64,000 nucleotides of DNA, taken from UMGS1387 sp045541355 (GTDB lineage Bacteria; Bacillota; Clostridia; Oscillospirales; CAG-382). The notes below the pieces were generated by a model, which was given only the letters and a program-made list of their open reading frames with translations, searched no databases and was not told the origin of the DNA. Positions 52,079 to 59,865 of this stretch are shown here, piece by piece (position 1 is the stretch's first letter; each line of letters opens with the position of its first letter). The stretch lies in contig JAZQIW010000046.1 of the NCBI GenBank assembly GCA_045541355.1, forward strand, positions 1 to 64,000. The letters are read 5' to 3'. The translations under genes and the position numbers were made by a program.

Positions 52079-53000
52079 ATAAAGCCTTTCTTAAATTCTC
52101 TGCGTTTTTCATCATCAAATCGTAGTAGGTAATGCCTTCCTCAAACTCCTTTGCCGTAACATTGTGGCAGGAATGAAGAGTGAGGATTTCGGCATTGGTG
52201 CCTTCGGTGACACTCTTTGCGATTTTGCCGTTGGAAAATTCGATTGTAAAAACATAACCGAACCCTTCATTTTTTACCCTTTCAGAAAGGGCAGCAATAA
52301 CCGAAGCACTCGGCTCTGTGCTTGAAGAGCAGCCGGGGTATGCGGCATGATATTTCAAATTGTAATGGTTTGCAAAATGGGTAAAGGGAAAACGGTCTGC
52401 AACAATAACAGTGTCTCTTTTTGCCTCTGACATAATAAGTGAAAATTCGCTGTCAAGCTGCGAGAGAAGAACGAGATAGCCTTCAAGATTTTGACGGTAC
52501 CTGTCGGAGTTTTCGCTGTCAATGCTGCAAAGAGCTTCACAGATTTTTTTGCAGATTTGTTCCGAATTGTGAGGCAGAGTCCAAACGTGCTCGTCGTATT
52601 CGTGACTGTGACCTTCATGCGAGTCGGGATTATGTTCTTCGTGGGCTTCTTTTTCACAAATGTCCATAAAGGATATAACCCTTGATGAGCTGTCTCCGGA
52701 GTCAATCAGATTCTTTGCCCATAGGTCGCTTTCGCCTCCGGTGTATATAAATAAATCGCAGGAGGACAGAGCAAAAATGTCCGACGGGGTCGGCTCAAAG
52801 GAGTGAACCTCGCTGCCGGGGGATATCAGCATATTTATCTCAACACCGTCTACTCCCTCTGTCAGCTGTCTTGCAAAATCGTAGTGGGGAAAGGCGGTGA
52901 CCACGATTGAAAGAGTATCCCCTCCGTCATTGCTTTTGGTGCACGCACCAAAGGATAAAACCGTTATAAGGCATATAATTACACTTAAAATCTTTTTCAT
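52071..53000 (-). CDS. znuA: Zinc-binding lipoprotein ZnuA
   Basis: A 309-residue cluster A-I substrate-binding protein with a lipobox FGAC near residue 18. Metal ligands typical of ZnuA are visible: PHYDFA, EVHSFEP, a His-rich loop of about 20 residues (HEEHNPDSHEGHSHEYDEH) and DRFPFTHFANHY. The His-rich loop favours zinc over manganese. I chose ATG 53000 because AGAGG lies just ahead; the frame continues upstream through the promoter and the longer version is not likely. First gene of znuACB. Confidence 0.92.
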   Translation of the reverse strand: MKKILSVIICLITVLSFGACTKSNDGGDTLSIVVTAFPHYDFARQLTEGVDGVEINMLISPGSEVHSFEPTPSDIFALSSCDLFIYTGGESDLWAKNLIDSGDSSSRVISFMDICEKEAHEEHNPDSHEGHSHEYDEHVWTLPHNSEQICKKICEALCSIDSENSDRYRQNLEGYLVLLSQLDSEFSLIMSEAKRDTVIVADRFPFTHFANHYNLKYHAAYPGCSSSTEPSASVIAALSERVKNEGFGYVFTIEFSNGKIAKSVTEGTNAEILTLHSCHNVTAKEFEEGITYYDLMMKNAENLRKALCE

Positions 53001-53022
53001 AAGACCTCTCATAAATCGAAAT

Positions 53023-53037
53023 TGAAAACCATTTTCA
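53023..53037. promoter_or_regulatory. Fur-family-like operator of znuACB
   Basis: TGAAAACCATTTTCA is a 7-1-7 near-palindrome like Fur/Zur-family boxes, lying at about +5 to +19 of the minus-strand promoter. A Zur-type repressor is the natural candidate. Confidence 0.55.
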
Positions 53038-53048
53038 TATTGCTTATG

Positions 53049-53077
53049 AGTATACCACAATAAAACGGGTTTGTCAA
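53049..53077 (-). promoter_or_regulatory. Promoter for znuACB
   Basis: On the minus strand TTGACA (plus 53072-53077), 17-base spacer and TATACT (plus 53049-53054). Confidence 0.85.
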
Positions 53078-53097
53078 GAAAAAAAGACAGCATGCCG

Positions 53098-53126
53098 TTG
53101 ACATAAGAAGGAATTTTTTATATAAT
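53098..53126 (+). promoter_or_regulatory. Consensus promoter for the araC-type gene
   Basis: TTGACA (53098-53103), 17-base spacer and TATAAT (53121-53126), divergent from the znuA promoter with 20 bases between the -35 elements. Confidence 0.85.
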
Positions 53127-53180
53127 TTGTGTAAGATGCAGGTGATGCATATAAAAAAGGATATATCGACGGGGGAAAAT

Positions 53181-53999
53181 ATGTTTGAAGTAAAAAAGCT
53201 TGTTTCGGTTGACGGCGTTTTCGCACTTATTGATTCACAAAAGGGTCCCGATTTTCACTTTGACGGCGAAAGCCATCCCTTTTGGGAGATGGTGTTTGTC
53301 AAGGAAGGAAAGGTAGGCGTTTCTGCCGATGAAAGAATATATAGTCTTTCGGCGGGGGATGTTATATTTCATAAGCCAATGGAGTTTCACAGAATATGGG
53401 CATTGGATAACACAAGTCCGAGGCTTAATATAATCACGTTTTCGGCTTCGGGAGAAAAGACGGCGGCTCTTGAAAATATGACGGCACATCTTGATGAAGA
53501 CGGTATAAAGCTTGTCACAAGAATTGTGGATAAGGGCAAGCGTGCATTTGTGTTCCGCAAGGGAAATATCATTGATTGTGCAGCAGATGAAAGACTGTGT
53601 CAGGAGTACTGTAACTATATTGAAATATTCCTGCTTTCGCTGACAAATAAAAAACTTGGCGAGCCTCTTTGCACCGATTCTTCATCAGACTCAAAGCTCT
53701 TTTCCGATGTTGTGCTTTACATGAGGGAAAATATCGGTGCAAAGCTTTGTGTTGAGCAAATAGCAAACGAGTTTTTTGTAAGTCCTTCAAGAATAAAAAA
53801 GCTGTTTTCCAAATACTCGGGAATAGGTGTAATCGGATACTTCAATAACATGAAGGTGCTGGAGGCAGGCAGACTTCTGTCTGACGGATATACCGCAAGC
53901 GAGACGGCGGAAAAGCTCGGCTTTGCAAATCAGTTCTATTTCTGCACCGTTTTTAAGAAAATCACCGGCACAACACCCTCGGAATTTAAAAGAAAATAA
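53181..53999 (+). CDS. AraC family transcriptional regulator
   Basis: A 272-residue regulator with an N-terminal cupin-type sensor (FHFDGESHPFWEMVFVKEG) and two C-terminal helix-turn-helix motifs. The last one, ASETAEKLGFANQFYFCTVFKKITGTTPSEFKRK, is a full AraC signature. The cupin suggests a sugar ligand. ATG 53181 follows GGGGGAA; upstream in-frame starts fall almost on the transcription start. Its target is unknown. It is divergent from znuACB and upstream of a phosphate symporter gene, and neither pairing is usual. Confidence 0.92.
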   Translation: MFEVKKLVSVDGVFALIDSQKGPDFHFDGESHPFWEMVFVKEGKVGVSADERIYSLSAGDVIFHKPMEFHRIWALDNTSPRLNIITFSASGEKTAALENMTAHLDEDGIKLVTRIVDKGKRAFVFRKGNIIDCAADERLCQEYCNYIEIFLLSLTNKKLGEPLCTDSSSDSKLFSDVVLYMRENIGAKLCVEQIANEFFVSPSRIKKLFSKYSGIGVIGYFNNMKVLEAGRLLSDGYTASETAEKLGFANQFYFCTVFKKITGTTPSEFKRK

Positions 54000-54037
54000 T
54001 AAAACCTTTCACATTTATATATATGTATATATCTCTA

Positions 54038-54066
54038 TTGACAAATTAATAACAGCATATTATAAT
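54038..54066 (+). promoter_or_regulatory. Consensus promoter for the Na/phosphate symporter
   Basis: TTGACA (54038-54043), 17-base spacer and TATAAT (54061-54066), with a leader of about 130 bases in which I recognise no riboswitch. Confidence 0.87.
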
Positions 54067-54206
54067 GTATTCTGGAACAATTTGGGAATACTCTTACTTT
54101 CGCAGATTCGTGACAGTCGGTAAAGACGAGTGCCTTTGATTGTTTCCCCCACACCCACATTATAGGAAATAAACACCATTGACGAAAAATTAAGGAGAAA
54201 GAAAAA

Positions 54207-55973
54207 ATGAATTTTCAAGACGTTTTAACAATGCTTATGGGTCTTGTGCTTTTCCTCTTTGGTATGAACCTTATGGGTGAAGCACTTGAAAAAAGGGCGG
54301 GAAATAAGCTTAAAGATATTCTCGCAACACTCACATCCAGTAAAATCAAGGGACTGCTTTTGGGTGCTGTCGTCACTTGCGTTATTCAGTCCTCCTCTGC
54401 CACAACGGTAATGGCAGTCGGCTTTGTAAACTCGGGCCTTATGACCCTCGGTCAGGCAATCCCCGTAATAATGGGTGCCAATATCGGTACAACCATTACC
54501 TCATGGATTTTGTCGCTTTCGGGACTTTCGGGTGATGCCTGGTACATTACCATATTCAAGCCCGCAACCTTTGTTCCCGTTCTTGCGGTAATCGGTATTG
54601 TTTTTTTCATGTTCATCAAAAAGGCAAAGTATAAGGACATAGGTCTTATACTTATAGGCTTTTCGACCTTGATGTTCGGAATGGAAACAATGTCCGGAGC
54701 TGTAAAGGTGCTTAAAGACGTACCTGAATTTGCAAGTCTGCTTACAAGATTTGAAAACCCCATTCTCGGTGTTATTGCAGGTGCAATTATTACGGGTATC
54801 ATTCAGTCGTCATCGGCGTCGGTCGGTATTCTTCAGGCGCTTGCCGGTGCTACGGGCGCAGTTACTGTCGGTGCAACCATTCCCATCATCATGGGTCAGA
54901 ATATCGGTACCTGTGTTACAGCCATGATTTCCTCTGTCGGTGCGAATAAGAACGCAAAGAGAACGGCGGCGGTGCATCTCTACTTTAACATTATAGGCAC
55001 TGTGGTTTCACTTACTGTCTACATGATTGTTACAAGCTTTGTGACAATTCCGGTGCTTTCAAATCCCGCCGACCAGTTCAGCATTGCGGTGGTGCATACG
55101 GCGTTTAATGTTATCTGCACACTCATTCTCTTCCCCTTTGCATCGGGACTTGAAAAACTTGCCACTCTCACCGTCGGCAACAAGAGGGGCGAAAACGATA
55201 AGACAATCATGCTTGACGAACGTCTGATAACAACCCCCGCTATTGCCATAAGCCGGTGTAAGGCGGCGGTTAACGAAATGTCGGCACTGTCACTTGAAGC
55301 ATTGAACAAAACCTTTGATATGTTCGGCGCATTCAATGAAAAAACCTTCGATGTGATTGAAAAAACCGAGGATGAGGTAGATAAATACGAGGATACCGTC
55401 GGAACCTATCTTGTAAAGCTTTCGGCTTCAAACCTCACACCCGAAAACTCCAGAGAAGTAACAAAGCTTCTTCACACAATAGGCGACCTCGAAAGACTTT
55501 CCGACCATGCCGTAAATATTGCAAAATCCCTGCAGGAAATGTCGGATAAAAAGCTGAGCTTTTCACCCCGCGCAACAAATGAGATTAAAATCATGATTGA
55601 GGCGGTAAGAGAAATTACAAGCCTTGCAAACGAATGCTTTGTTTCCGACGATCTTAAAACGGCATATCTTGTAGAGCCTCTTGAACAGGTTATCGACTAT
55701 TTAAAGGATGAAATCAAGAAGGGACATATACAGAGACTTCAGAAGGAAGAATGTACAATTGAAATGGGCTTTGTGCTTTCCGACCTTATTACAAACCTTG
55801 AGCGTGTTTCCGACCACTGTTCAAATATTGCAGGCTGTGTAATCGAGCTAAGCAAGGATGAGCTCAGCCTTCACGAGTACTATCACGAAATCAAGGAAAT
55901 CGGCGACTTCAGAACAGAATACTTCAACAAGAAGTACGATATGTTCAAGCAAAAGTACGCTTTGGAAAAATAA
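54207..55973 (+). CDS. Na+/phosphate cotransporter with PhoU domain
   Basis: A 588-residue membrane protein of the NptA/PNaS family. Two inverted repeats each carry a QSSSA motif (VIQSSSATT near residue 63 and IIQSSSASVG near 203) that forms the phosphate and sodium site. The last 230 residues are a PhoU-like helical domain (LERLSDHAVNIA and LERVSDHCSNIA). It imports phosphate with sodium. TAAGGAG precedes the ATG, and it has its own promoter and terminator. Confidence 0.92.
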   Translation: MNFQDVLTMLMGLVLFLFGMNLMGEALEKRAGNKLKDILATLTSSKIKGLLLGAVVTCVIQSSSATTVMAVGFVNSGLMTLGQAIPVIMGANIGTTITSWILSLSGLSGDAWYITIFKPATFVPVLAVIGIVFFMFIKKAKYKDIGLILIGFSTLMFGMETMSGAVKVLKDVPEFASLLTRFENPILGVIAGAIITGIIQSSSASVGILQALAGATGAVTVGATIPIIMGQNIGTCVTAMISSVGANKNAKRTAAVHLYFNIIGTVVSLTVYMIVTSFVTIPVLSNPADQFSIAVVHTAFNVICTLILFPFASGLEKLATLTVGNKRGENDKTIMLDERLITTPAIAISRCKAAVNEMSALSLEALNKTFDMFGAFNEKTFDVIEKTEDEVDKYEDTVGTYLVKLSASNLTPENSREVTKLLHTIGDLERLSDHAVNIAKSLQEMSDKKLSFSPRATNEIKIMIEAVREITSLANECFVSDDLKTAYLVEPLEQVIDYLKDEIKKGHIQRLQKEECTIEMGFVLSDLITNLERVSDHCSNIAGCVIELSKDELSLHEYYHEIKEIGDFRTEYFNKKYDMFKQKYALEK

Positions 55974-55984
55974 AATCGTAACTT

Positions 55985-56016
55985 GAGGCGGCTGTGTCCG
56001 CCTCGTTTGTTTTTTT
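55985..56016 (+). terminator. Terminator after the phosphate symporter
   Basis: GAGGCGG and CCGCCTC pair around CTGTGT, followed by a T-rich run. Confidence 0.88.
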
Positions 56017-56018
56017 GT

Positions 56019-56048
56019 AAAAAAAGCAGATGCCGTATCGGCATCTGC
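56019..56048 (-). terminator. Terminator after the aldose epimerase gene
   Basis: GCAGATGCCG and CGGCATCTGC form a 10-base stem with a TAT loop; on the minus strand seven T follow. Confidence 0.9.
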
Positions 56049-56067
56049 AAAGGATTGTATTCTCAGA

Positions 56068-56934
56068 TTATACTTCTACCTTGTAGCCGACCGAGTATTC
56101 TTCGTTCGGCTTTAATATTCTGATGTAGGGCTTGTCCTCGAAGTTTCCGCTTTCGCCGATTACGGGAGGAAGTCCGTTCCAGGGTTCAAGACAGAGATAG
56201 GGCGACTGCTTTCCGGGGGCGGTCCAGAGAACAAGCTCTGAAAAGCCCGTGTAGTCAAAGGTAAGATGAACCTCTTGCGTTTTCTTGTTTACAATGGAAA
56301 CCTTGTTGCTCTTTACACCCTTGACAAAGAGAGCATCAACGTCAAAATCCTTGTAGCATAATTCCCATTCTTTGCCCTCAAGACGCTTGTCAATTACAAA
56401 ATCGTCACAGTATCTCGACTTTTCATCGCAGTGACCTATATCGCAGTTTTCATCCTGCTCAAATACAAGCTTGTAGTTTTCAATGCCGTCTTCAAGTAAA
56501 AATCCGGGATGGCCGCCTATGCAGAAGGGCATATCCTTCTCACCCTTGTTTGTTACGGTATAGGTTGTGGAAAAACCGTTATCACATATTTCGTGGGTGA
56601 TTTTGAAGGAAAACTCAAAGGGATAGTTCTTTAGGGTTTCCTCACTCTCGCGCAGTTCAAATACCACCTTTGTGTCGGCAGATTCGATTAAAGCAAGCTC
56701 GCTTTGTCTTACAAAGCCGTGACGTGTGGGAATGCAGCATTCCTTGCCTCCGATAAGGGTTTTGCCGTCAATAAGAGAGCTTACAAAGGGGAAAAGTGCC
56801 GGTGCTCTTCCCGGCCAGTATCTCTCGTCGCCTGTCCATACATATTCCTTGCCGCCTTTTTTGAAGGAGATGAGCTCTCCTCCGTGAGTTCCGGCAACGG
56901 CTTCGATGCCGTTTTTCTTTAATGTAACTGTCAT
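56068..56934 (-). CDS. Aldose 1-epimerase family protein (LacX-like)
   Basis: A 288-residue mutarotase-like beta-sandwich protein. The acid His is probably in IGGHPGF (near residue 140) and the base Glu in LCLEPWNG (near 254), with RHGFVR near 71 as an active-site Arg/His pair. It interconverts sugar anomers, fitting the sugar-catabolism genes of the window. AGGAGGC is just ahead of the ATG. It has its own promoter, divergent from the GH99-like gene. Confidence 0.9.
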   Translation of the reverse strand: MTVTLKKNGIEAVAGTHGGELISFKKGGKEYVWTGDERYWPGRAPALFPFVSSLIDGKTLIGGKECCIPTRHGFVRQSELALIESADTKVVFELRESEETLKNYPFEFSFKITHEICDNGFSTTYTVTNKGEKDMPFCIGGHPGFLLEDGIENYKLVFEQDENCDIGHCDEKSRYCDDFVIDKRLEGKEWELCYKDFDVDALFVKGVKSNKVSIVNKKTQEVHLTFDYTGFSELVLWTAPGKQSPYLCLEPWNGLPPVIGESGNFEDKPYIRILKPNEEYSVGYKVEV

Positions 56935-56969
56935 AATGTGCCTCCTTGATGTTTTTTCTTTACAGATAC

Positions 56970-56998
56970 AGTATAAAACAAATCACGGCATTTTTCAA
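56970..56998 (-). promoter_or_regulatory. Promoter for the aldose epimerase gene
   Basis: On the minus strand TTGAAA (plus 56993-56998), 17-base spacer, TATACT (plus 56970-56975). Confidence 0.7.
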
Positions 56999-57007
56999 GT
57001 ATTTGGC

Positions 57008-57036
57008 TTGACTTTTTAATGCGGCGGTTATAGAAT
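57008..57036 (+). promoter_or_regulatory. Promoter for the GH99-like gene
   Basis: TTGACT (57008-57013), 17-base spacer and TAGAAT (57031-57036); its -35 is nine bases from the divergent -35. Confidence 0.7.
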
Positions 57037-57068
57037 AAAATTGTAATTTGTATGAGAGGATGAAGAAT

Positions 57069-58178
57069 ATGTCAAAGAGCTACGATGTTGCGGCGTTTAT
57101 ATGGCCGAGCTATACGGGCGATGAGCCGAGAAGCAGAATCTTTTGGCCCGAGGGATACGGTGAATGGCAGACGGTAAAGGCGTTTAAGGGATATATTCCC
57201 GAGGAAAAGTGGCCGAGAAAGCCTCTTTGGGGATATGTGAACGAGGCAGACCCTTATGTTATGGAAATGGAGATTGAGGCGGCGGCAAGCCACGGGGTAA
57301 ACGTGTTTATATATGACTGGTACTGGTTTGATAACCGCCCGTTTCTTGAAATGTGCCTTGATAACGGCTATATGAAGGCGAGAAACAATGATAAGGTGAA
57401 GTTCTATATCATGTGGGCAAATCATACGGCAACAAGCCTTTGGGATAAGAGAACTGCTGAGCTTGGCACTCCTATATGGGACGGTGCCGTTGACAGAAAA
57501 AGCTTTGATATAATTGTCAGAAAAACGGTGGATATGTACTTCTCACACCCATCTTATTATAAGATAGACGGAAAACCCGTATATATGATTTATGACCTTT
57601 CCAATCTTTTGCGGGGACTTGGGGGAATTGAGAATACCAAAAAGGCTCTCGATTATTTCAGAGAAGAAACGGTAAAGGCGGGCTTTCCCGGACTTGAGCT
57701 GCAGCTTACGCTCAGAAGCGAGGCAAGCATGAATACCACAGGCTTTGATGCGGCGTTTGAAGGAAACCTTGTGGATGCCGTACACCAACTCGGCTTTGAC
57801 AGCGTGACACATTATCAGTTTGCACATTTTGCAAATCTTGACAGAGATTATCTTGAAATCCTTGAAGAGGTAAAGGCGGAATGGGATAAGATGGAAAAGC
57901 TGTTCAATATCCCGTATTATCCTCATATTTCGGTAGGCTGGGATACCTCCCCGAGATACAATAAGCTCACGGGTGCGGTTGTCAGAAACAATACCCCCGA
58001 AAATGTCAAGCGCGGCTTTGAAATGGCGAAAGAATATCTTGACTGCCATCCGTCTCTTAAGGCTCCGCTTGTTACGGTCAATAGCTGGAATGAATGGACC
58101 GAGACAAGCTATCTTGAACCCGATGACCTCTATGGCTACGGATATCTTGAGGCGATAAGGGATACCTTCAAGGACTGA
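57069..58178 (+). CDS. GH99-like (WbsX-type) protein
   Basis: A 369-residue single-domain protein of the GH99-like/WbsX family. It shares the runs YFSHPSYYKIDGKPV and SWNEWTETSYLEP with the large protein at 26998. Segments VFIYDWYWFDNRPF and FYIMWANHTATSLW match the family barrel. Probably an intracellular alpha-mannosidic or glycan-processing enzyme, but the substrate is unproved. ATG 57069 follows AGAGGA at eight bases; a TTG at 57048 has no ribosome site. The aldose epimerase gene is divergent. Confidence 0.8.
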   Translation: MSKSYDVAAFIWPSYTGDEPRSRIFWPEGYGEWQTVKAFKGYIPEEKWPRKPLWGYVNEADPYVMEMEIEAAASHGVNVFIYDWYWFDNRPFLEMCLDNGYMKARNNDKVKFYIMWANHTATSLWDKRTAELGTPIWDGAVDRKSFDIIVRKTVDMYFSHPSYYKIDGKPVYMIYDLSNLLRGLGGIENTKKALDYFREETVKAGFPGLELQLTLRSEASMNTTGFDAAFEGNLVDAVHQLGFDSVTHYQFAHFANLDRDYLEILEEVKAEWDKMEKLFNIPYYPHISVGWDTSPRYNKLTGAVVRNNTPENVKRGFEMAKEYLDCHPSLKAPLVTVNSWNEWTETSYLEPDDLYGYGYLEAIRDTFKD

Positions 58179-58291
58179 GCTTTTACGTGATTTTTCGTGT
58201 AAAATTGAATAAAATTAAAAAATTAATTCGTCACATCCCATATATTTCAATTGAAAAATATGTACTAATTGCCAAACTTTGTGTGAAAGAC

Positions 58292-58320
58292 TTGACTTTT
58301 GCACACTTAATTAGTATAAT
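58292..58320 (+). promoter_or_regulatory. Promoter for the TAXI-TRAP operon
   Basis: TTGACT (58292-58297), 17-base spacer and TATAAT (58315-58320), 57 bases upstream of the start codon. Confidence 0.87.
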
Positions 58321-58377
58321 GTAAAATGAATAATCCCTTTTTGAATTATTCAAATATAATTTTTGGAGGAAACACTC

Positions 58378-59340
58378 ATGAAGAAGACATTAAGTCTCGT
58401 TCTCGCGTGCCTTATGCTCCTTGCGGTTGTTACAGGCTGCGGCGCAAAGGTCGACAAAATCGTGCTCGCAACAGGCGGCAACACAGGTACATATTATGCA
58501 TACGGCATGGCTATGGGCCCCATCCTTGCTGAAAAGACAGACATTAAGTTTGACGTTCAGTCCACAGGCGCATCCAAGGCTAACATCCAGCTTATTCAGG
58601 TTGGTGAGGCTGACATGGCAGTAGTTCAGAACGACGTTATGTATTATGCATATACAGGCACAGACCTTTTCACAGGTGAACAGACACAGGACTTTGCAGC
58701 AGTGGCAGTTCTTTATCCCGAGCTTTGCCAGATTATCGCTACAAAGGACAGCGGCATCAAGACAGTAGCAGATCTTGCAGGTAAGCGCGTATCCGTAGGC
58801 GACGCAGGCAGCGGTGTTGAATTCAACGCAAAGCAGATTCTTGAAGCATACGGTATTGATATGAACGCTGATATCGAAAAGCAGAACCTCGGCTTCGGTC
58901 CCTCCGCAGATGCACTTAAGGACGGCAAGATTGATGCTTTCTTCTGCGTAGCAGGTATTCCTACAACAGCTATCACAGACCTTGCAATGAGCACAGACAT
59001 CACGGTTGTTGCGGTTGAAGACGAAAAGTTCGACGAGCTCAGCGCAAAGTACGGCTTCTATACACAGCAGACAGTTCCCGCCGGAACATATAACGGCATG
59101 GAAGAGGATGTAAAGACAGTTGCTGTTATGGCTACATACATCATTGATAAGGATGTTCCCGAAGAAGCAGTTTACAATATTACAAAGGCTATGTTTGAAA
59201 ATAAGGAAGCTATCGCAGCTGCACACGCAAAGGGCGCAGAGCTTGATGCGGCAAAGGCAGTTGAGGGTATCCCTGCAGAAGTACCGCTTCATCCCGGTGC
59301 TGCAAAGTATTATAAGGAAATCGGCGTAATCGCTGAATAA
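58378..59340 (+). CDS. TAXI family TRAP transporter solute-binding lipoprotein
   Basis: A 320-residue binding protein with a lipobox VTGC near residue 20. The TAXI signature is in LATGGNTGTYYAYGMAMG near 30-47, followed by the family's STGASKANIQLIQ and VGDAGSGVEFNAKQILEAYG. Such proteins deliver a carboxylate-type solute, often glutamate-like, to the TRAP permease; the ligand here is not known. AGGAGGAAACACTC precedes the ATG. The DUF1850 gene and fused permease follow. Confidence 0.93.
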   Translation: MKKTLSLVLACLMLLAVVTGCGAKVDKIVLATGGNTGTYYAYGMAMGPILAEKTDIKFDVQSTGASKANIQLIQVGEADMAVVQNDVMYYAYTGTDLFTGEQTQDFAAVAVLYPELCQIIATKDSGIKTVADLAGKRVSVGDAGSGVEFNAKQILEAYGIDMNADIEKQNLGFGPSADALKDGKIDAFFCVAGIPTTAITDLAMSTDITVVAVEDEKFDELSAKYGFYTQQTVPAGTYNGMEEDVKTVAVMATYIIDKDVPEEAVYNITKAMFENKEAIAAAHAKGAELDAAKAVEGIPAEVPLHPGAAKYYKEIGVIAE

Positions 59341-59354
59341 GCCTTAAAACTTTA

Positions 59355-59855
59355 ATGAACAAACACTCATTCGCAGCCGTAGTTGTGTTTATGATTACGG
59401 CTGTGATGTTTTGTTTACTCTCCTGCGAGCAAAAGGATGAAACGAAGGACAGGGGAAGCACAAAGGACACTCTGGTTCTTTGTTATTCCGAAACGGATAA
59501 GATAATTGAAAGCTTTGACGTTGTCGAAGGAGACGAATTTTCTGTTGAGTTTATACATTCCGTAAATAAAAGCCCGGTCAAGGATGTTTTTGTAATCCGC
59601 GACGGAAAAATCTTTGCCGACAGAACCGTTTATTCCGCATTCGGTGCGGGGGTTCAAACGGAGATTGAAGAGGGACAGACGCTCGAATACGACGAAAACG
59701 GAAACATGATAGTTTCGGGTTTTGACATAGAGTTTCCGCGGGTAAAATATATAGTGGGAACGGTGTCTGACCATGTGCTCTCTATTCGGGGGGAATCTAT
59801 AAGCTTAAGAGATGTGTGCGGCAAGAACGCGCATATTTACTTTGAATTGAGATAG
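59355..59855 (+). CDS. DUF1850 lipoprotein of the TAXI-TRAP operon
   Basis: A 166-residue protein with an N-terminal signal and a lipobox LLSC near residue 24, so it should sit outside the membrane. The DUF1850 core is visible: FIHSVNKSPVKDVFVI and YSAFGAGVQTEIEEGQ. DUF1850 genes are typical companions of TAXI-TRAP permeases, but their role is unknown. It lies 14 bases after the binding protein and 10 before the permease, so it is part of the operon. Confidence 0.85.
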   Translation: MNKHSFAAVVVFMITAVMFCLLSCEQKDETKDRGSTKDTLVLCYSETDKIIESFDVVEGDEFSVEFIHSVNKSPVKDVFVIRDGKIFADRTVYSAFGAGVQTEIEEGQTLEYDENGNMIVSGFDIEFPRVKYIVGTVSDHVLSIRGESISLRDVCGKNAHIYFELR

Positions 59856-59865
59856 GAGGAAAATC

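Noticed and set aside
54067..54206. Riboswitch in the leader of the phosphate symporter
   Set aside because: No known aptamer motif or terminator hairpin is visible.
58390..59292. 300-codon antisense frame, Cys-rich, over the TAXI binding protein
   Set aside because: Its many Cys codons are complements of GCA codons in the real gene; no ribosome site.
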